Source: Staphylotrichum longicolle (lineage: Eukaryota > Ascomycota > Sordariomycetes > Sordariales > Chaetomiaceae). From it: a stretch of 64,000 nt of DNA. Shown here piece by piece: positions 1 to 11,800 of the stretch (the first letter of the stretch is position 1; each line of letters opens with the position of its first letter). A program made the position numbers and the translations under genes. Location: positions 1,054,001-1,118,000 of the forward strand of contig JAHCVI010000006.1 in assembly GCA_019096155.1 (NCBI GenBank), written 5' to 3'. Below the pieces are notes generated by a model. The model was not told the origin of the DNA. It saw only the letters and a program-made list of their open reading frames with translations, and ran no database searches.

Positions 1-491
1 GGCGGTGGGGTTGGTGCCACCACAGCAGCGAAGTTAGAGCCTGTTCGGAGATCTTGACTGGTTAGAGTCGGGGTTGGGGGGTATATTATAGATCGATCTC
101 ATTAGACGTACAAGAGTTATCTTGAGATTCGTGAAATGTTAAAGCCGCTCAGAATTGATCCAATGCACCGGGGTCTGCACCGTTTAGAGTAATAGCGACG
201 TGATTTGAGACATTAGCTGGGAATTCAGGTTAGATCCTAGAATCACGGTCTTGGTCGTCTAAAGTCCACGGTCGCCTAGACTAATGCTTCAAGATAGCAA
301 ACGGAAATTGAAAGAGACAATCGAATGCAAAGCTACCAAATAAGCCCGCGATGTGCACTGCAATCAACAACCCCCTATATCAGCTAATTAAGCGGCCATG
401 GGCTGAACTTTTGCTTGTGAAAGGAGGGCAGGAAGATGCTTAAAATCCTAGGAGAAACCAGCCATTTCCCCTTGACAGACTCGATAGAGCA
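1..491. other. Intergenic, no gene seen
   Basis: No reading frame of interest or recognisable RNA gene is visible here. The stretch lies downstream of the broken HET gene and probably holds its 3' flank. Confidence 0.5.
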
Positions 492-2807
492 CTATCCGAG
501 AAGTATCTCGCTAAGACACGGCCCAGGCGACACCGACTTTCTGGCTCCTGACTCTGCGAGAAGGCCAACTCCCCTGCGTTCTGCCATCGGCCTGCTCTGG
601 TCTATAAGAAGCACGTTGTAGGTTCCACTTCCCAGCGTCTGCGCTTCCTCGTCAGTCAGATTTTGTTGGGATCCTGTCGCTTCGGATATCATAATAAGTT
701 CTAGGGGCTTTGGCGAGCCGAACAGCGCAGTGTCTTCAGTTCCATCGAGCCAGGCGACACCGACTTTCTCGCCGTCTCCAGTTAGGATCCAGACCGCGCC
801 AGTGGAGTTGTTCCGCGTCTCAATGTGGAAGTAGACTGAAATTGCCCAGAACTGTAGGATCTTATACCGCACTTGGAGGATCCCACGTTGCTGTGGGGGC
901 AATAGCCTGAAGCTATTTGGCGCCTCCTTACCCGCTGTTTCGGCAGACAGGACATGATTTCGAGTGGGAGTCCCGGAGCTTGCCTTGTCGGCCACTGCTA
1001 GTCCATCTGTGGTGTGGTCGCATAATCTCTGAACCCATTTCTGGAGAAGTTCCTGCCGGGGTCCGCGAACCTGTTCCCACAGATCTGGCCTCCAGATCGA
1101 CGTTGGCGACGTGGAGTCGTTGCCATCGGCGACAGACCAGGAGACAGGACAGCTGTTGCCTAGCCATGTGTTGAGTATGGCGTTGTTCTCCATCAGAAGA
1201 CCCGCGAAACAAATATGGCCGGCCCATCCGGCCCAGGAATAACTTGTACATCCCCGCCGGCGTTGGAGCCTGCACTCGTCCGACCGAAAGAGAACGAACG
1301 CATCAAACGCCTCAGCTGGCATCCCTTCAAGAAAGGAATACGACACTCGCCGCTCATAGTACCGCATAATTCCCGTCATGGCCCCCATGAGGTCGTCTGG
1401 GTAGGTGAGGCGCCTTCTCGTGTATGCTTGGAGCAGCTGGCCGAAGACAGGCGCGTCTATCTTGACAAAAGGGTTGTGACCCCCCGAAAGCCCCACGCGG
1501 CGGAACTTGGCTGCTACGGATTTGGACAGGGAAACCGTGCCTGGGCCTTCCGCTAGCAGGCGGTAAAGGCTGTTTGGGTCGGCCATGTTTTCGGACAGGG
1601 CATTCGCCGCATTGCCGTTGCAGCGGAAGATAACCTAGTTGGAGAGGAAGTAGACACTCCGGTTTGAAAGGAGTTGCTCCTGAAAACTGAACGATACAAA
1701 GTTTAGCTGTGGCACTCTTGGAATCATGGGGAGAGAATCTAAGTTAACATGGCCAGCATCTCTGCACTCACGTCCATGCCCTTGTCGAGTAGACAGTTCG
1801 ATCCAAGACGACGTCTAACTCCTCATACAACCCAACATACGCTTCTTCTGTAACTTTCACAGCATTGTCATCTAGCACCGGACTCGTCTGGGATATTCCG
1901 GGGAGTCCCGCATCCGCATTGTCGCCGTGGGCCGCCACGATCGTCAGCCAGGCCTTCGTGTAGATCTTGTCCATGGCGTCGACACCTCGCCTCATGTCTT
2001 CATCGTCGTCCTGGACCAGACACAGGCTGTCGAACCAGAGATACTCTGCCCCGAGCTTCCGGACCAGCACAATCGCGTCGCGTATCATCCTGGGTAGCGA
2101 GGCCCATGCATTCAGCAAGCTCCCGACTTGCAGGAGCGTTGGTTTGTTCACCCTCAAGAGCCGTACGGCCGGGGTACCGCCCCACACGTAGCTGAGAGTG
2201 ACGTACCGCGGGACGATGGCGTTTTTTGCGTCCGCGCCGCACTCAACGATGCAGGCTCTCCGCACGTCAATGATGCGCAGCGTGCTCAGGCCGGAGAGAT
2301 GCAGGTCCAGACTTTGGCGCGTGCTCCAGCAGGACCAGCTCTCCTCTGCACAATGGTACCCGTCACACATCCGGATCCAGGCCAGCAGCCTGTCAATGTC
2401 GAACTCGGGTTTCACATCCGCCTGAAGGTAGGCGATGCTCGCCCACTCGTTCAAGTGGAGGGTCAGGTATCCGGCGATTGCGGTCGTTTAGAGTCTGTGG
2501 TGAAACAGATGAAATTCTGCGGCCGGAACGGGGTCACGGCGAAGGCACCTTGCCGGGAGGGCCCGTCCGCCGCAAGCCAGTGGAGCTGCACCTCATCGGT
2601 GTCGGGGATGGCGAGCGGTTCAGGAGGCGAGACTTGCTCCTGCGCAGTCTGATGATGTTTTTGCAGCGATAAGAACACGATTCTGCAAAGCGGACAAACG
2701 CTGTGCTTGACTCGTGCGAGGGTTCCGAGGGACCAGGAAATACGACCTCGGTGGGCGCAGCTGAGGAGATGGTGTGGGTCGAGAACGACCTTGGAGCATG
2801 GGAGCAC
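492..2807 (-). pseudogene. HET-domain (heterokaryon incompatibility) protein, broken
   Basis: HET proteins trigger cell death when genetically different hyphae fuse. The reading shows HET family blocks: VTLSYVWGG, a LPRMIRDAI...YLWFDSLC block, and YTKAWLTIVAAHG. An 85-bp intron (1687-1771, GTGAGT...TTCAG) restores the classic RAWTFQEQLLS block. Seventeen codons past the downstream exon start, an in-frame TAG (complement of 1635-1637) interrupts the frame; after it the same frame runs on to 492 with typical HET C-terminal text (LTYPDDLMGAM, SYSFLEGMP, CTSYSWAGWAG). The N-terminal segment (2466-2807, with VCPLCRIVF) is in another frame from the HET domain, so there is either a one-base indel near 2460 or an intron I cannot place; its true start is also unsure. 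As read, a truncated protein keeping the HET domain but losing about 360 residues could be made. C-to-T decay of a CAG codon is a plausible cause. Confidence 0.85.
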
Positions 2808-3156
2808 AAAGAGGGATTGGGCTGGGAAGACATTGCACGCGATCTTGTAAGGTTTGAGGGTATGACTGCGGATGGTGTAGGTATTGGAACAGCAGATGCT
2901 GAGCGGTCTGGGACAGGCCGACAGGACGCGTACTGGCTCCTCACGATTGTGTCAAACGATTGGCTGGGAATGCGTGTCACGCGCCTCGACCTCTATCCTA
3001 ACACAATGTGCGTCCCGGAGCAATGTGAGGGCTTTCTCCATTCATTTGCTTGATCCAAGGGAGGATTGGCTTGCTGGGATGGGACGGGCAGGGAACTGCA
3101 CAAACGTAAGAGAAACCACCTGAATAAGGTAACGTTACTTCAATGGTACTGACAGG

Positions 3157-4809
3157 CTAGCAAACACGCTTGATGATCCGACGCGGTGTCTTGTAGCCAT
3201 AGTGCTCCTTCTCGGCTTCGAAATATTCCAGCTGTTCGCGTATCTTCCTCTCAAGAAAGTCCCGGCGCTCCTGAGAGGCTTCCATGAAGGCTCGGATGCG
3301 TGGGACAACTTCATTTTCGTGCTGTTGATCGAGCTGTTCGTCGGTCGCACCACGGATCTTGGGCACCTTTTTCCGAAAGATGAGATCCCAGTGCACGTCG
3401 TACACAAGCTCTGGGTAATTGAGTCCGATGACGATGGCCGTGTGGCACCTTTGGACGACAAGTTAAGCCTTGCCGCACGTCTTGGGGGCAGGGAAGTAGG
3501 CAACTTCGGAGCAACACATACCACGTCTCATGCGGCACCCATTCGGTCGAGAGCAGCGGCGGCACGCCAAGAGCTGCCTCGCGTTTCTGGACTGCCGTGC
3601 GGAGATGGACGACTTGTTGGTTATAGGATTCTTGGACGAGCAGCACAAAGTCAAGCTGGGACGCAAGGAGCCATATCGGGGGCACCATGAACTGGGCTGG
3701 GACCACCCGGCTCCATTCCCAGTCAACGACGCCGACCAAGTTGTAATCTCTGTCGAACAAGGCGTTGCATATCACATTCTCAATGTCTCCGTGCGCTAGA
3801 TAAGCAAGCCGTTTCTCGTCAGAACTGGCTAATCATCCAGGCTGGCAACAAGGGCGGGGTGGCATGAACGTACTCAGGACAAACGGACCCAGATTGGCTG
3901 AATGGTTCAGCCATTCATCCTGAACGAAGCGTTTGAAATGATGAGCGGCATACAGGATCGATGCGGGCTCCTTCTCATCCATTCCCTGGTCAGGCTCTTT
4001 CTCGAATTTATTGTCGGCTAACGAGAGCAGACCGTCAACAAAGTCCTTCGCCGTAGACAATGTCGTTTTAGGCGGAAAGATGTTGCCGGGCTGCAAGCCG
4101 TCGAGCTCTTGCAGGGCCATATCTATTGAGAGCGGTCGATTGCGAACGCTAATAACATCCGGGCTGCAAGTCAAAGCTGGCGTAGCACGAGAAGGCAATC
4201 CCAAGGCGCCTATGCGGGGAAACTCTAGCTGGCGAAGCTGGACGTAGACGTCAGCCAGCTGCTGGTAGACGTGCTTCCCCGTGCGGGTTTGTGCTTCGCC
4301 AAAGAACATGAAGCCAAAGGTCTCGCCAGACTTGTAGCCCAGATCCTTTAGACTATGGCCGTCGACGTAGTCCATGACGATGTAGGGCAGCCCATTCAGT
4401 CCCGTGTCCGAGAATGCGTAAGCGTGGACTTTGGGAACGGGAATGGTGGTCTTGGCCGACACGTAGCTGCGTGACCAAAGAACATCAGCATCACATATGG
4501 CGAGGGAAAGGGATATCTAGTAAAATGTTACCGCATGGTGGCCAGTTCAATTTCCGTCTTTTCGTCCATCATGGCCTTGTTGGGGAAGGTTGCCGGAACT
4601 GGAATGCGGACAACCCATCGTTCCGAGGGCGACTGAAACTCGACGAAGAAACAGACGTTGAAAGCGCCGTGCCTGCGCGGCTGGAAAATGGAGCACCTGT
4701 CGCCGCCACGAAACGACGATGCAAGGCGACAGATTTCGTTGTCGTCGAGGGCGGCGACCCATCGGTCTCGCTCCTCCTGGATTTTGTCCACCTTGATCTC
4801 ACACCTCAT
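3157..4809 (-). CDS. APH-type phosphotransferase family protein, 489 aa
   Basis: This is a protein of the aminoglycoside-phosphotransferase/choline-kinase-like fold, a large fungal family usually of unknown substrate. Four exons: 4809-4532, 4466-3874, 3828-3522, 3448-3157. Splice phases agree and the total, 1470 nt, is a multiple of three. Motifs visible are an N-lobe substrate strand (WVVRIPVPATFP), the hinge-like PYIVMDYVDG, the catalytic-loop block AHGDIENVICN and the metal-binding VVDWEWS. The spacing between HGD and the following Asn is two residues longer than in the usual HGDxxxxN. The 45-bp intron (GTACGT...TTAG) removes what otherwise looks like an in-frame TGA. The start ATG at 4809 lies directly after a CA/GT microsatellite. 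The C-terminal end is charged and helical. No neighbour points to a pathway; substrate unknown. Confidence 0.85.
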
Positions 4810-4811
4810 AT

Positions 4812-4840
4812 TGTGTGTGTGCGTGTGTGTGTGTCTGTGG
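4812..4840. repeat. GT/CA microsatellite
   Basis: A run of GT dinucleotides with one GC interruption lies immediately upstream of the phosphotransferase start codon, so it sits in its 5' leader or promoter. If translation began upstream it would encode a His-Thr run. Confidence 0.9.
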
Positions 4841-5867
4841 TACCTTGATGATTCGACAGTGTCGAGTGCGGGGGTATTGAAAGATTGCTCGGAAAGCTCG
4901 AGTTGGAGGTGTGTTGGCTGTTGGCATGCTGCTGCCAAAAATAGGACGCGCGTTCAGGGGTACATAATGGGTCGGCTGCAGCCGCAGTGTCACGCGGTAC
5001 CTGAGGCACGCCAGACCAACAGCATGCCCACCCGGTCAAGGACGGCAACCAGCCGAGACAGCACGACCCAGATGAGTCGCATGTTCGTTTCAGTCCAACA
5101 ACTAACAAGGTCTCTGGTATCTTGGCTTAAGTTAACATACCTACATACAAGGGGCGTTACCAAATAAGGTGCGGCTTCGAGTTGATGTTGTTGGCCCTTT
5201 ATCACCGCCCCATGGGCAGTGTATGTTCTGAATCTGGTCTCAAAAGATACAACCCCATCACACCTCCCTGCCCCAGGAATTGACACAAGCAAGGGTGGAG
5301 ACAAGAAAACGGCCGAGGGGCTCAGGCTGGCCATGGGTCCATGCCCCCAAGGCTCGAGGGGCGCGTTCACCCAGATTCTATTTCTGACCCCTAGGTCGGG
5401 GGTGAGTAAAGGAGCCCGTGCTGGTCAGGCCTGAGAGACCATGGCAGGATAAGCTGTGTACCTAGGGCACATAGGCTCGAAGGTGCCACTAGAAACGTCC
5501 ACAACAGGTGCCTTTCTTTGCCCCGGCTTGATGGCCTTGGCCTAGCTCTGGAACGTGTGCCTGAGCCGTTCGAAGCGGCCGACGGGGTTGGAGAGTTGCC
5601 TTGTTTGAACTGACCTGGGCATTCACGGTGCTAGGCTGGGGCCGCTACATGTAGACGGCTATAAAATAGTGCTCCTCTGGCTTGCCACATTCAGATACTC
5701 CAGAGACGCCTCGTTCATCATCAGGCGCGACAACTTCAATTCGACCCTCAACACTGCCACTTACAGCTGCGCTGCGTCCCTTGCTGGGCAGGTAACACAC
5801 TAGCAGGCACAATTCCGCTTTCACCCAAACACCCATTATTCTGTCTTTTCCTATATTTGCTTCTCCC
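4841..5867. other. Intergenic promoter region between divergent genes
   Basis: About 1 kb separates the phosphotransferase (-) from the coiled-coil gene (+). I see no coding frame with family resemblance. Pyrimidine-rich sequence precedes the ATG at 5868, as is usual in fungal promoters. Confidence 0.5.
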
Positions 5868-7052
5868 ATGCCTTTGAGCAAACGAGACAAAGAGCGCGCT
5901 CTGGCGAGGCTCCAGGAGATGAAGAGTACACGCAGAAAGCGACAGAGAGACCTAGACCGCCTTATCAGCTTGATGGAGCAGTATACGGCCAATTTGAGAC
6001 CCGCGTACGACAAGGCTCAGTATGCTCATGCTGTCTTTCTGAACATCAAGGAGAAGAAGGAGAACTTGGAGATTGAGATCTCACTCCTGGCCGACAGCTC
6101 TACGGCAGCCAAGGAAAACCGCAAGAAGAACCGCGCTGCCGTGGACGAATACGGCAACGTCGACGCCGAGGAAGAAAGACGACGCATCCGAGCCAGGAAG
6201 AAGGCACGAGAACACCTCGAGCGCGAGTTCGACGAGATGGAGAATCTGTATAAACGGTATCGAAGCGATGACCAGATTGCTGCAAGTGAATACGATAAGT
6301 TGAAGACCAAAATTGAACGGGCCAAGGGAGAAATCATTACCAACGAAAGTCAGCTCCAGCAGATTAACAGCCAAATCGAGGCTCTGGAGCAGCAACTGTA
6401 CGATTCCAACAACCCGAGCAGCCAGCCGCCTCCTGGCCATGGAGGAGGTTCCGGTGGCGGAGGTTCTGGCGGCGGAGGTTCTGGCGGCGGAGGTTCCGGC
6501 GGCGGATATCCCTCGGCTGGCGGGTGGGACTACAGCACATATTACGGGGGAAGCGGACACCCTGACTACGGGTATCAGAGTGGCGGTGGCGGCACGTCGT
6601 ACGGAATGTACAGCTCTCCCCAAAGCTACTCTGGCAGCGGTGGCGGCAAATCTCACCAGGCTTACCCAACGCAGAAAGGGGTCCCGTCCAAGTTCCAGCA
6701 AGTCGGCAAATCCTCAGACAAACCCCCTACCTCCAAGAACTCCCAAGCCTCTGCCTCCGCCTCCAAGCTTTTGTCCTCCACCACCACCACCACGGCATCC
6801 AAGCAAAGCAAACAAAGCCAGCACCAGCCGACTGCTACCCCTACTGCTGCTATGAAAGCTAGTATTGGCAGCGGCGCAACGAAAACGCAACCCGGCCCGG
6901 GTGCTACCACCACATTGCCCACTCACCCCAAGGCTAAGCCCGCCAGCTCCAAGCCCGTCAGCTCAACGCTCGGCAGCTCCAAGCCCACCAGCTCAGCGCT
7001 CGCCAGCTCGAAGCCTGCTGTGCAGAAAAAGAGCGAGTCCTGGCACAAATAG
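5868..7052 (+). CDS. Coiled-coil protein with GGGGS linker and Ser/Lys-rich tail, 394 aa
   Basis: Function is not recognised. A single uninterrupted exon encodes three zones. Residues 1 to about 185 are highly charged and rich in Lys, Arg, Glu and Gln, with heptad-like spacing (for example KAREHLEREFDEMENLY), so long alpha-helical coiled coil is expected. Residues about 190-215 are nearly pure Gly/Ser with GGGGS units, followed by a Gly/Tyr-rich part (GGWDYSTYYGGSG). Residues about 270-394 are Ser/Thr/Pro/Lys-rich with repeated SSKP motifs and a basic end. No signal peptide or membrane segment is seen. The layout, a helical rod plus two disordered tails, suggests a scaffold or condensate-type protein, but that is inference. 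The ATG at 5868 starts the coiled coil (MPLSKRDKERALARLQ) and follows a pyrimidine-rich leader. Confidence 0.75.
   Translation: MPLSKRDKERALARLQEMKSTRRKRQRDLDRLISLMEQYTANLRPAYDKAQYAHAVFLNIKEKKENLEIEISLLADSSTAAKENRKKNRAAVDEYGNVDAEEERRRIRARKKAREHLEREFDEMENLYKRYRSDDQIAASEYDKLKTKIERAKGEIITNESQLQQINSQIEALEQQLYDSNNPSSQPPPGHGGGSGGGGSGGGGSGGGGSGGGYPSAGGWDYSTYYGGSGHPDYGYQSGGGGTSYGMYSSPQSYSGSGGGKSHQAYPTQKGVPSKFQQVGKSSDKPPTSKNSQASASASKLLSSTTTTTASKQSKQSQHQPTATPTAAMKASIGSGATKTQPGPGATTTLPTHPKAKPASSKPVSSTLGSSKPTSSALASSKPAVQKKSESWHK
6444..6508 (+). repeat. 15-bp tandem repeat encoding GGGGS units
   Basis: Four near-identical 15-bp units (GGAGGTTCYGGYGGC pattern) encode SGGGG repeats within the coiled-coil gene. 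Copies differ mainly at third codon positions, consistent with slippage expansion followed by a few substitutions. Confidence 0.85.
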
Positions 7053-8028
7053 CCAAGTCCAAGCTACATGGGTATTAGGGGGAGGTGCCCTCGGCGCGGG
7101 TTCCCAGCAACATGGCTCGTTGAGTGACGCGGGATTCGACTGCAAAGGCGGATTGGTTTTGGGATTTGGGAGTTGTCTTTGGCTTAGCAACTGGGCTGGT
7201 TCCTGGTTTGGGGTTTGGAGTTTGGAGTCTGGCGTTATTGGCATTGTGTTTGAATCCTTTCTTTTCGGGCGCTTGTGGTTCAGGGCTTGATCACCATCAT
7301 CGATTCAGATCAGGGCAGGGACCTGTAAAGACACACACTCTCTAGATTGCCAATACATCGCTTTGCCCCGTATTCTCCCCTTACAGTTTGATCTCCACTT
7401 CTTTTGCATGGTGGTCTACTATAGATTCCGTTCTGTCCGTTCAAAGTTGCCAAGCGCCAGATTCGTAGGATGCCATATGGTCACCACGGCCCGATGTTTA
7501 CTAGAAGGTATGGAAAGAATGTTCTAATTCTAGGACGAAAGATATCACCTTACATGTGCTGGTCAAGTAACCTGGGCTAATGATAAGATACCTTACCAAA
7601 CCCTCCATCTCCCTAGTTAATACCACGAGTTCAACTTCCCTGAAGAAAAGAGAACTTGATAAGGTAGGAATCTCGCCGATTCAAATGCAGGGGAGGGAAA
7701 TGTGACGCAAATTGAGTCGTGTTTCAAGGGCTTTTTGTTGCTGTTGCTGTTGTCGAGGAGGAGGAGGAGGAGGAGGAGGAGAAGGAGGAGGAGGAGAAGG
7801 AGGAGGAGGCGTTTGCCATGAGCGGACAGGCTAGCGAGTGTCTGGATTCCCAGCCCGAGATACCCAGGTCTCGATTAGCAAGCGGTGATGTTGTTCAGAG
7901 CCACGCCGTCCCAGGGACGGTGGTGAGGAACATCGGTTTGATATTGGCTGCTCTTCGTGTCCAATCATCAGAGCGTCTTACTACATCACTAATCCCATCA
8001 GACTTCTCCGAAGGTCAAACCCTTCCCC
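7053..8028. other. Intergenic with GGA microsatellite
   Basis: This is the 3' flank of the coiled-coil gene. A (GGA)n purine tract at about 7757-7809 gives a spurious poly-Glu reading frame. Nothing else is recognised. Confidence 0.6.
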
Positions 8029-8797
8029 TCAAAGGCCCCAATCCTTGCGAACCATTGCCGCTGTCTTCTCAGCCACCATGTAGACAAGCCCCTGCGTGTG
8101 CTGGTCCAGAATGACAGAAAACATGCTCGCATCCACGACCCTCAGTCCCTGAACCTCATACACCCTCAACCGCTCGCCCATCCACCACACCGCCCCTTCT
8201 CCTTCGGCAGCATCGCGCACGTCCCACTGGCAATGCCAGACCAGCACCGCCCTGCCGGATGTACTCCAGGATCTGCACATCGGTCAGCATTGCCGCTGGC
8301 CCGGGGTTGACCTCGCCGTCGCTGGGACCGACAGTGTGTAGTTGTGGGTCGCGATCCGGGCGAGGATCTTGCGAAGGTTCTTGAAGCCGTACACGGCGAC
8401 GTATTGGACTTCTGGTTCCGTGTAGAATTTCAAGTGAATCTCTGGCGCATCAGACGGGTTGTTGAACTTGTTGGAACAGATGGAGACAAAGCCGCGTGGG
8501 GGGGGAGCAATCAGGATGGCCGTGAGGCTGATATAAGGGGTGATGTAAGGGGTGATGTGCTCGTAAAGATGGTGGTAGGGCGAAGGGCCGTTGGGGTACG
8601 TGTTTGTCTCGTAGTACTAGGTAGCATTCGACGTATGCCTGGTTAGGACGTTCGGATGCCAGACCGGCGCGTTGAGGGGGTTCAGGAAGTCGGTGGGGTT
8701 CTCTTCAAGACCGTAGGCCAAACCGACTGGGGCGGTCAGAGAACCTTGTGCAGACCTGAGATCCTGCTGGGCTTCTTTGAGCTCCTAGAATGCTGCA
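8029..8797 (-). pseudogene. GMC oxidoreductase C-terminal remnant
   Basis: The minus strand reads the C-terminal domain of a glucose-methanol-choline (FAD) oxidoreductase in pieces: a GLEENPTDFLNPLNAPVW segment, SDAPEIHLKFYTEPE, DGEVNPGPA with LTDVQILEYIRQ, then LRVYEVQGLRVVDASM and VYMVAEKTAAMV, the family's conserved end. These blocks lie in the expected order but in different frames with a stop inside, so at least two frameshifts have occurred. The expected HPVGTC-type catalytic block is garbled, and the FAD-binding N-terminal half is absent. The fragment begins directly after the stop of the ankyrin gene, so the ankyrin gene abuts or replaced the rest of it. Confidence 0.75.
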
Positions 8798-8812
8798 TCC
8801 GTCTGAAACAAG

Positions 8813-11800
8813 TCATTGCCCCGGCGGAACCCGGCCTTGCCGTTTAGCACGTTCTGTATTCAAAATTCGCACAATTGCAGGATGACCTGCCTTCACCGCG
8901 ACGTGAATCGCTGATCCCAAGGGCTCCTCTCCCGGCAAGCTCCGGCTGCCCGTTGCTCCGGCGTTCAGCAACAGTTTGACCATGTCCAGCCGGCCATGCT
9001 CGGCCGCCAACTCGACCGCGGTGCAATCAAGGAGCCCCACCGGCGGGGTGTTGGCATGGGCGCCCCGGGCTATGAGCAGCTCGGCAAGCAAGATATTTCC
9101 CGTCTTTGCAGCGACGTCGAGCGCCGTGAGTCCGCACGAAAATGCTGGAGGCGCATTAACGTCGGCGCCTCGGTCGATCAGGAAACTGACGAGGAAGAGA
9201 TCCCCCGCCCTCGCAGCCCCTTGAAGTGCAGTGAACCCGCCCACAGCTGCCGGGGACGCATTCACGTCCGCGCCGCAGTCGAGAAGATACCGGACAAGCC
9301 TCATCTTGTCCCGCCCCAGTTTTCGAAGATCTGCTGCGCCTTGGAGAGCGGTGCGCCCGAAACGGTCGTCTGGAGACTGGTTCACGTTGGCCCCAAGACT
9401 CACCAGAATCTTGACTGCTTCCAAGTCTCCAAGAGACGCGGCCAGCTGCACCGGCGAGTGAGCTCCCCACTTACCGTCCGCCTTGTCGTGCCACATGTGG
9501 TGCAGACTGGCGCAATGCCCTGACTCGAAGAAGCGGCGGAGGAGGGCATGCATCCCGTTCTTTACCACTCCATGAATCACTGCACTTGGCCGGCCCCCTG
9601 GTCGGTTGATTGTGGCACCAGCAGCGAGGAGCTTGTCGATCAGCTTCGAGTGGTCTCTGGCGTAAGTGTTGTTACATAGCGCCTCCAGGGCCGTGAGGCC
9701 GTCGGTCTCCGCGGGAGGGGCTGCCGCATCAGCCCCGTAGCGCAGCAGCGTCTCGGCAATCTCGAAGGTCGGGGCGGACTCAAGGGCTGCCTGTAACGCT
9801 GTCCGTCCACCTCTGCGGTCCGCTGGCGCGTTGACGTTGGCTCCTTTTTCGAGAAGGAACACGACCATGCCAACACCTCTATCCGTTCCCGCCCCAGCAG
9901 CCGATTGGAGCGGGTTGAAGCGAAACCCGCGTGTGTCGATGTCCATCCCCGGCGTTTTGATGAGCATGGCTGCTGAGGCGATGTTGCCAGCCCGGGAGGC
10001 AATGATGAGAGCGCTCATCCTCTGTTCCAGCTTAATGGGGCGTGCGAGAAACATCTCTAATAAGTCGCTCCGTCCAGTCTCAACAAGAGCTCCAAGAAGG
10101 CCCGGTTTATTGGGATCTGCGCCGTGTTTGAGAAGCAGTTGGATAAACCCTTGATCGATGACCGAGCCCTGCATCGCCGCCTTGAGCGGGCGGGTGTTGA
10201 GGGTTGGGCCGTTTGGATCGGCGCCATTTTGAAGCAGCACCGTGGCTGCCGCGAGATCGTTACCTCGGATAGACTCCTCGAGAGCGTGTTCAAGTTGGTG
10301 CGCCGTCCTTTGCTCCCATCCGCCCGCCACATGAGCCACGGCAAGGGCGGCATTGCTGCGCCCTGTAGGGTCAACCACACCCGCCAATACGGAACCTCCT
10401 GCGTCCAAAACTTCCGCCGAACCAAGGCCGAGCCTGTCTTGCAGATTGGTCCCCGCAACATCCTTCCTCATCACCGGGTGGTACAGAGAGGACCTGCCGT
10501 CCTGTGCCCGCAGGTCCTGAACTCTGACGCCCTTTTCCGCCAAGGTGCGAAGAAGATCATACTGCCCCGTTTCAAAAAAGTGGTGGGAAAGATTCGTCCC
10601 CACGCCTGTCGCCACCAAGCTGGCCAGGTTCATGCCAGACAGGATGGACTGGGTGAGTTTGCCAGCGCCGTCGAGGAGGGCGATCCTATCCAACATGTCG
10701 TCCAGTTTCACGCGACACTCAAAGAGAATCTCCAGGGTCTGAACGCTCTTGACTCGGATGGCCGACTCGACGGCGACCGTGGCAAAGGCATTTACCGTGG
10801 GGACTCGGGTGGCCATGAACAGCGTGAAATGCTCTGTGTGATTATGGGTCATGATCCACTTCAGGAAATCGACTATCTGGCTCGGGTCCAGTTTATTGTT
10901 GGAGCCGAAAAAGGCCGCCAGCGCAAAGAGATCTGGTAGCGCATCCGCAGCTGAGTAGAACCAGGAGCTCGAGTCTAGAATCCTTGCAAGCTTTCTGTCC
11001 AGATCTCCCTCGTACCGCTGGGGAATCACTGGTAGAAGCAGGGCGGCGGCTTCGGCAAGGTTGATTGTTGACGGCAGCGGCGCAGCGGCGGTACGTGCGG
11101 GGCCACTGGAGAGGAGCTCTCGGACCAGGATGAGCAAGCCAGACGAGAGAACCGCCAGATCCGGGTTAATCAAGTCTGGAAAAGGGTCTCTGAGGGGGTA
11201 GTAGTCTAGGGCCGGAATTAGCAAGAGAATCACCCACAGGGGGCATAAAACGAGGGTTGCACTGTACCAGGTTTCTCTATCACAGAAAGGAGTTGGAAGT
11301 AAGGCAGGTTTTTCCTGATGTTGATGCCGGCGGGGTTGAGAACAGCGGTCTCGCCCGGCGGCCGCGGTGTAGGTTGGACCGAGGACGAGTAAAAATGCTG
11401 AGGGCTGCTTGCAGTATGGCCAGAGCCCAACCCGGAAACAAGCCCAACGGCATTGCTTCCATTCAGGATCGGCTCGACGTTGATGCTGCGAGCCTCGGCG
11501 GCCGGTGGTGAGCTCACTCCTGAGTCGGACGAGGAGCCGCCCCCGAGTAGCTGAACCAGCGAGGGTAATGCCACTGAACCGGTATATGCTTGGTGGGGCG
11601 TAGAAGCAGACGAGTTAGAGCCCAGACTTGCTTGCTCAGCCGGTGGGCCATGCCCGATGCGCTGAACGGGGTTAACACTCTGCTCCGCGGGAGCGTCTGG
11701 CGGTGGTGTGCAGAAAGAAATCCTCGCGGGACCGTGAGTGCGCTGTTTGGCTTCGAGCGTCTGTCAGGAACAACCTTGGCCAACATCATAGACTTTATGC

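Noticed and set aside
3829..3873. Apparent in-frame TGA in the phosphotransferase
   Set aside because: It lies within a 45-bp segment with GTACGT donor and TTAG acceptor whose removal keeps frame and motif order, so it is read as an intron, not a nonsense mutation.
7719..8114. Open frame with a poly-Glu run
   Set aside because: Produced by the GGA microsatellite; no ATG context or downstream family signal.
9831..10939. Plus-strand open frames opposite the ankyrin exon
   Set aside because: Antisense shadows of a GC-rich coding exon; no independent signal.
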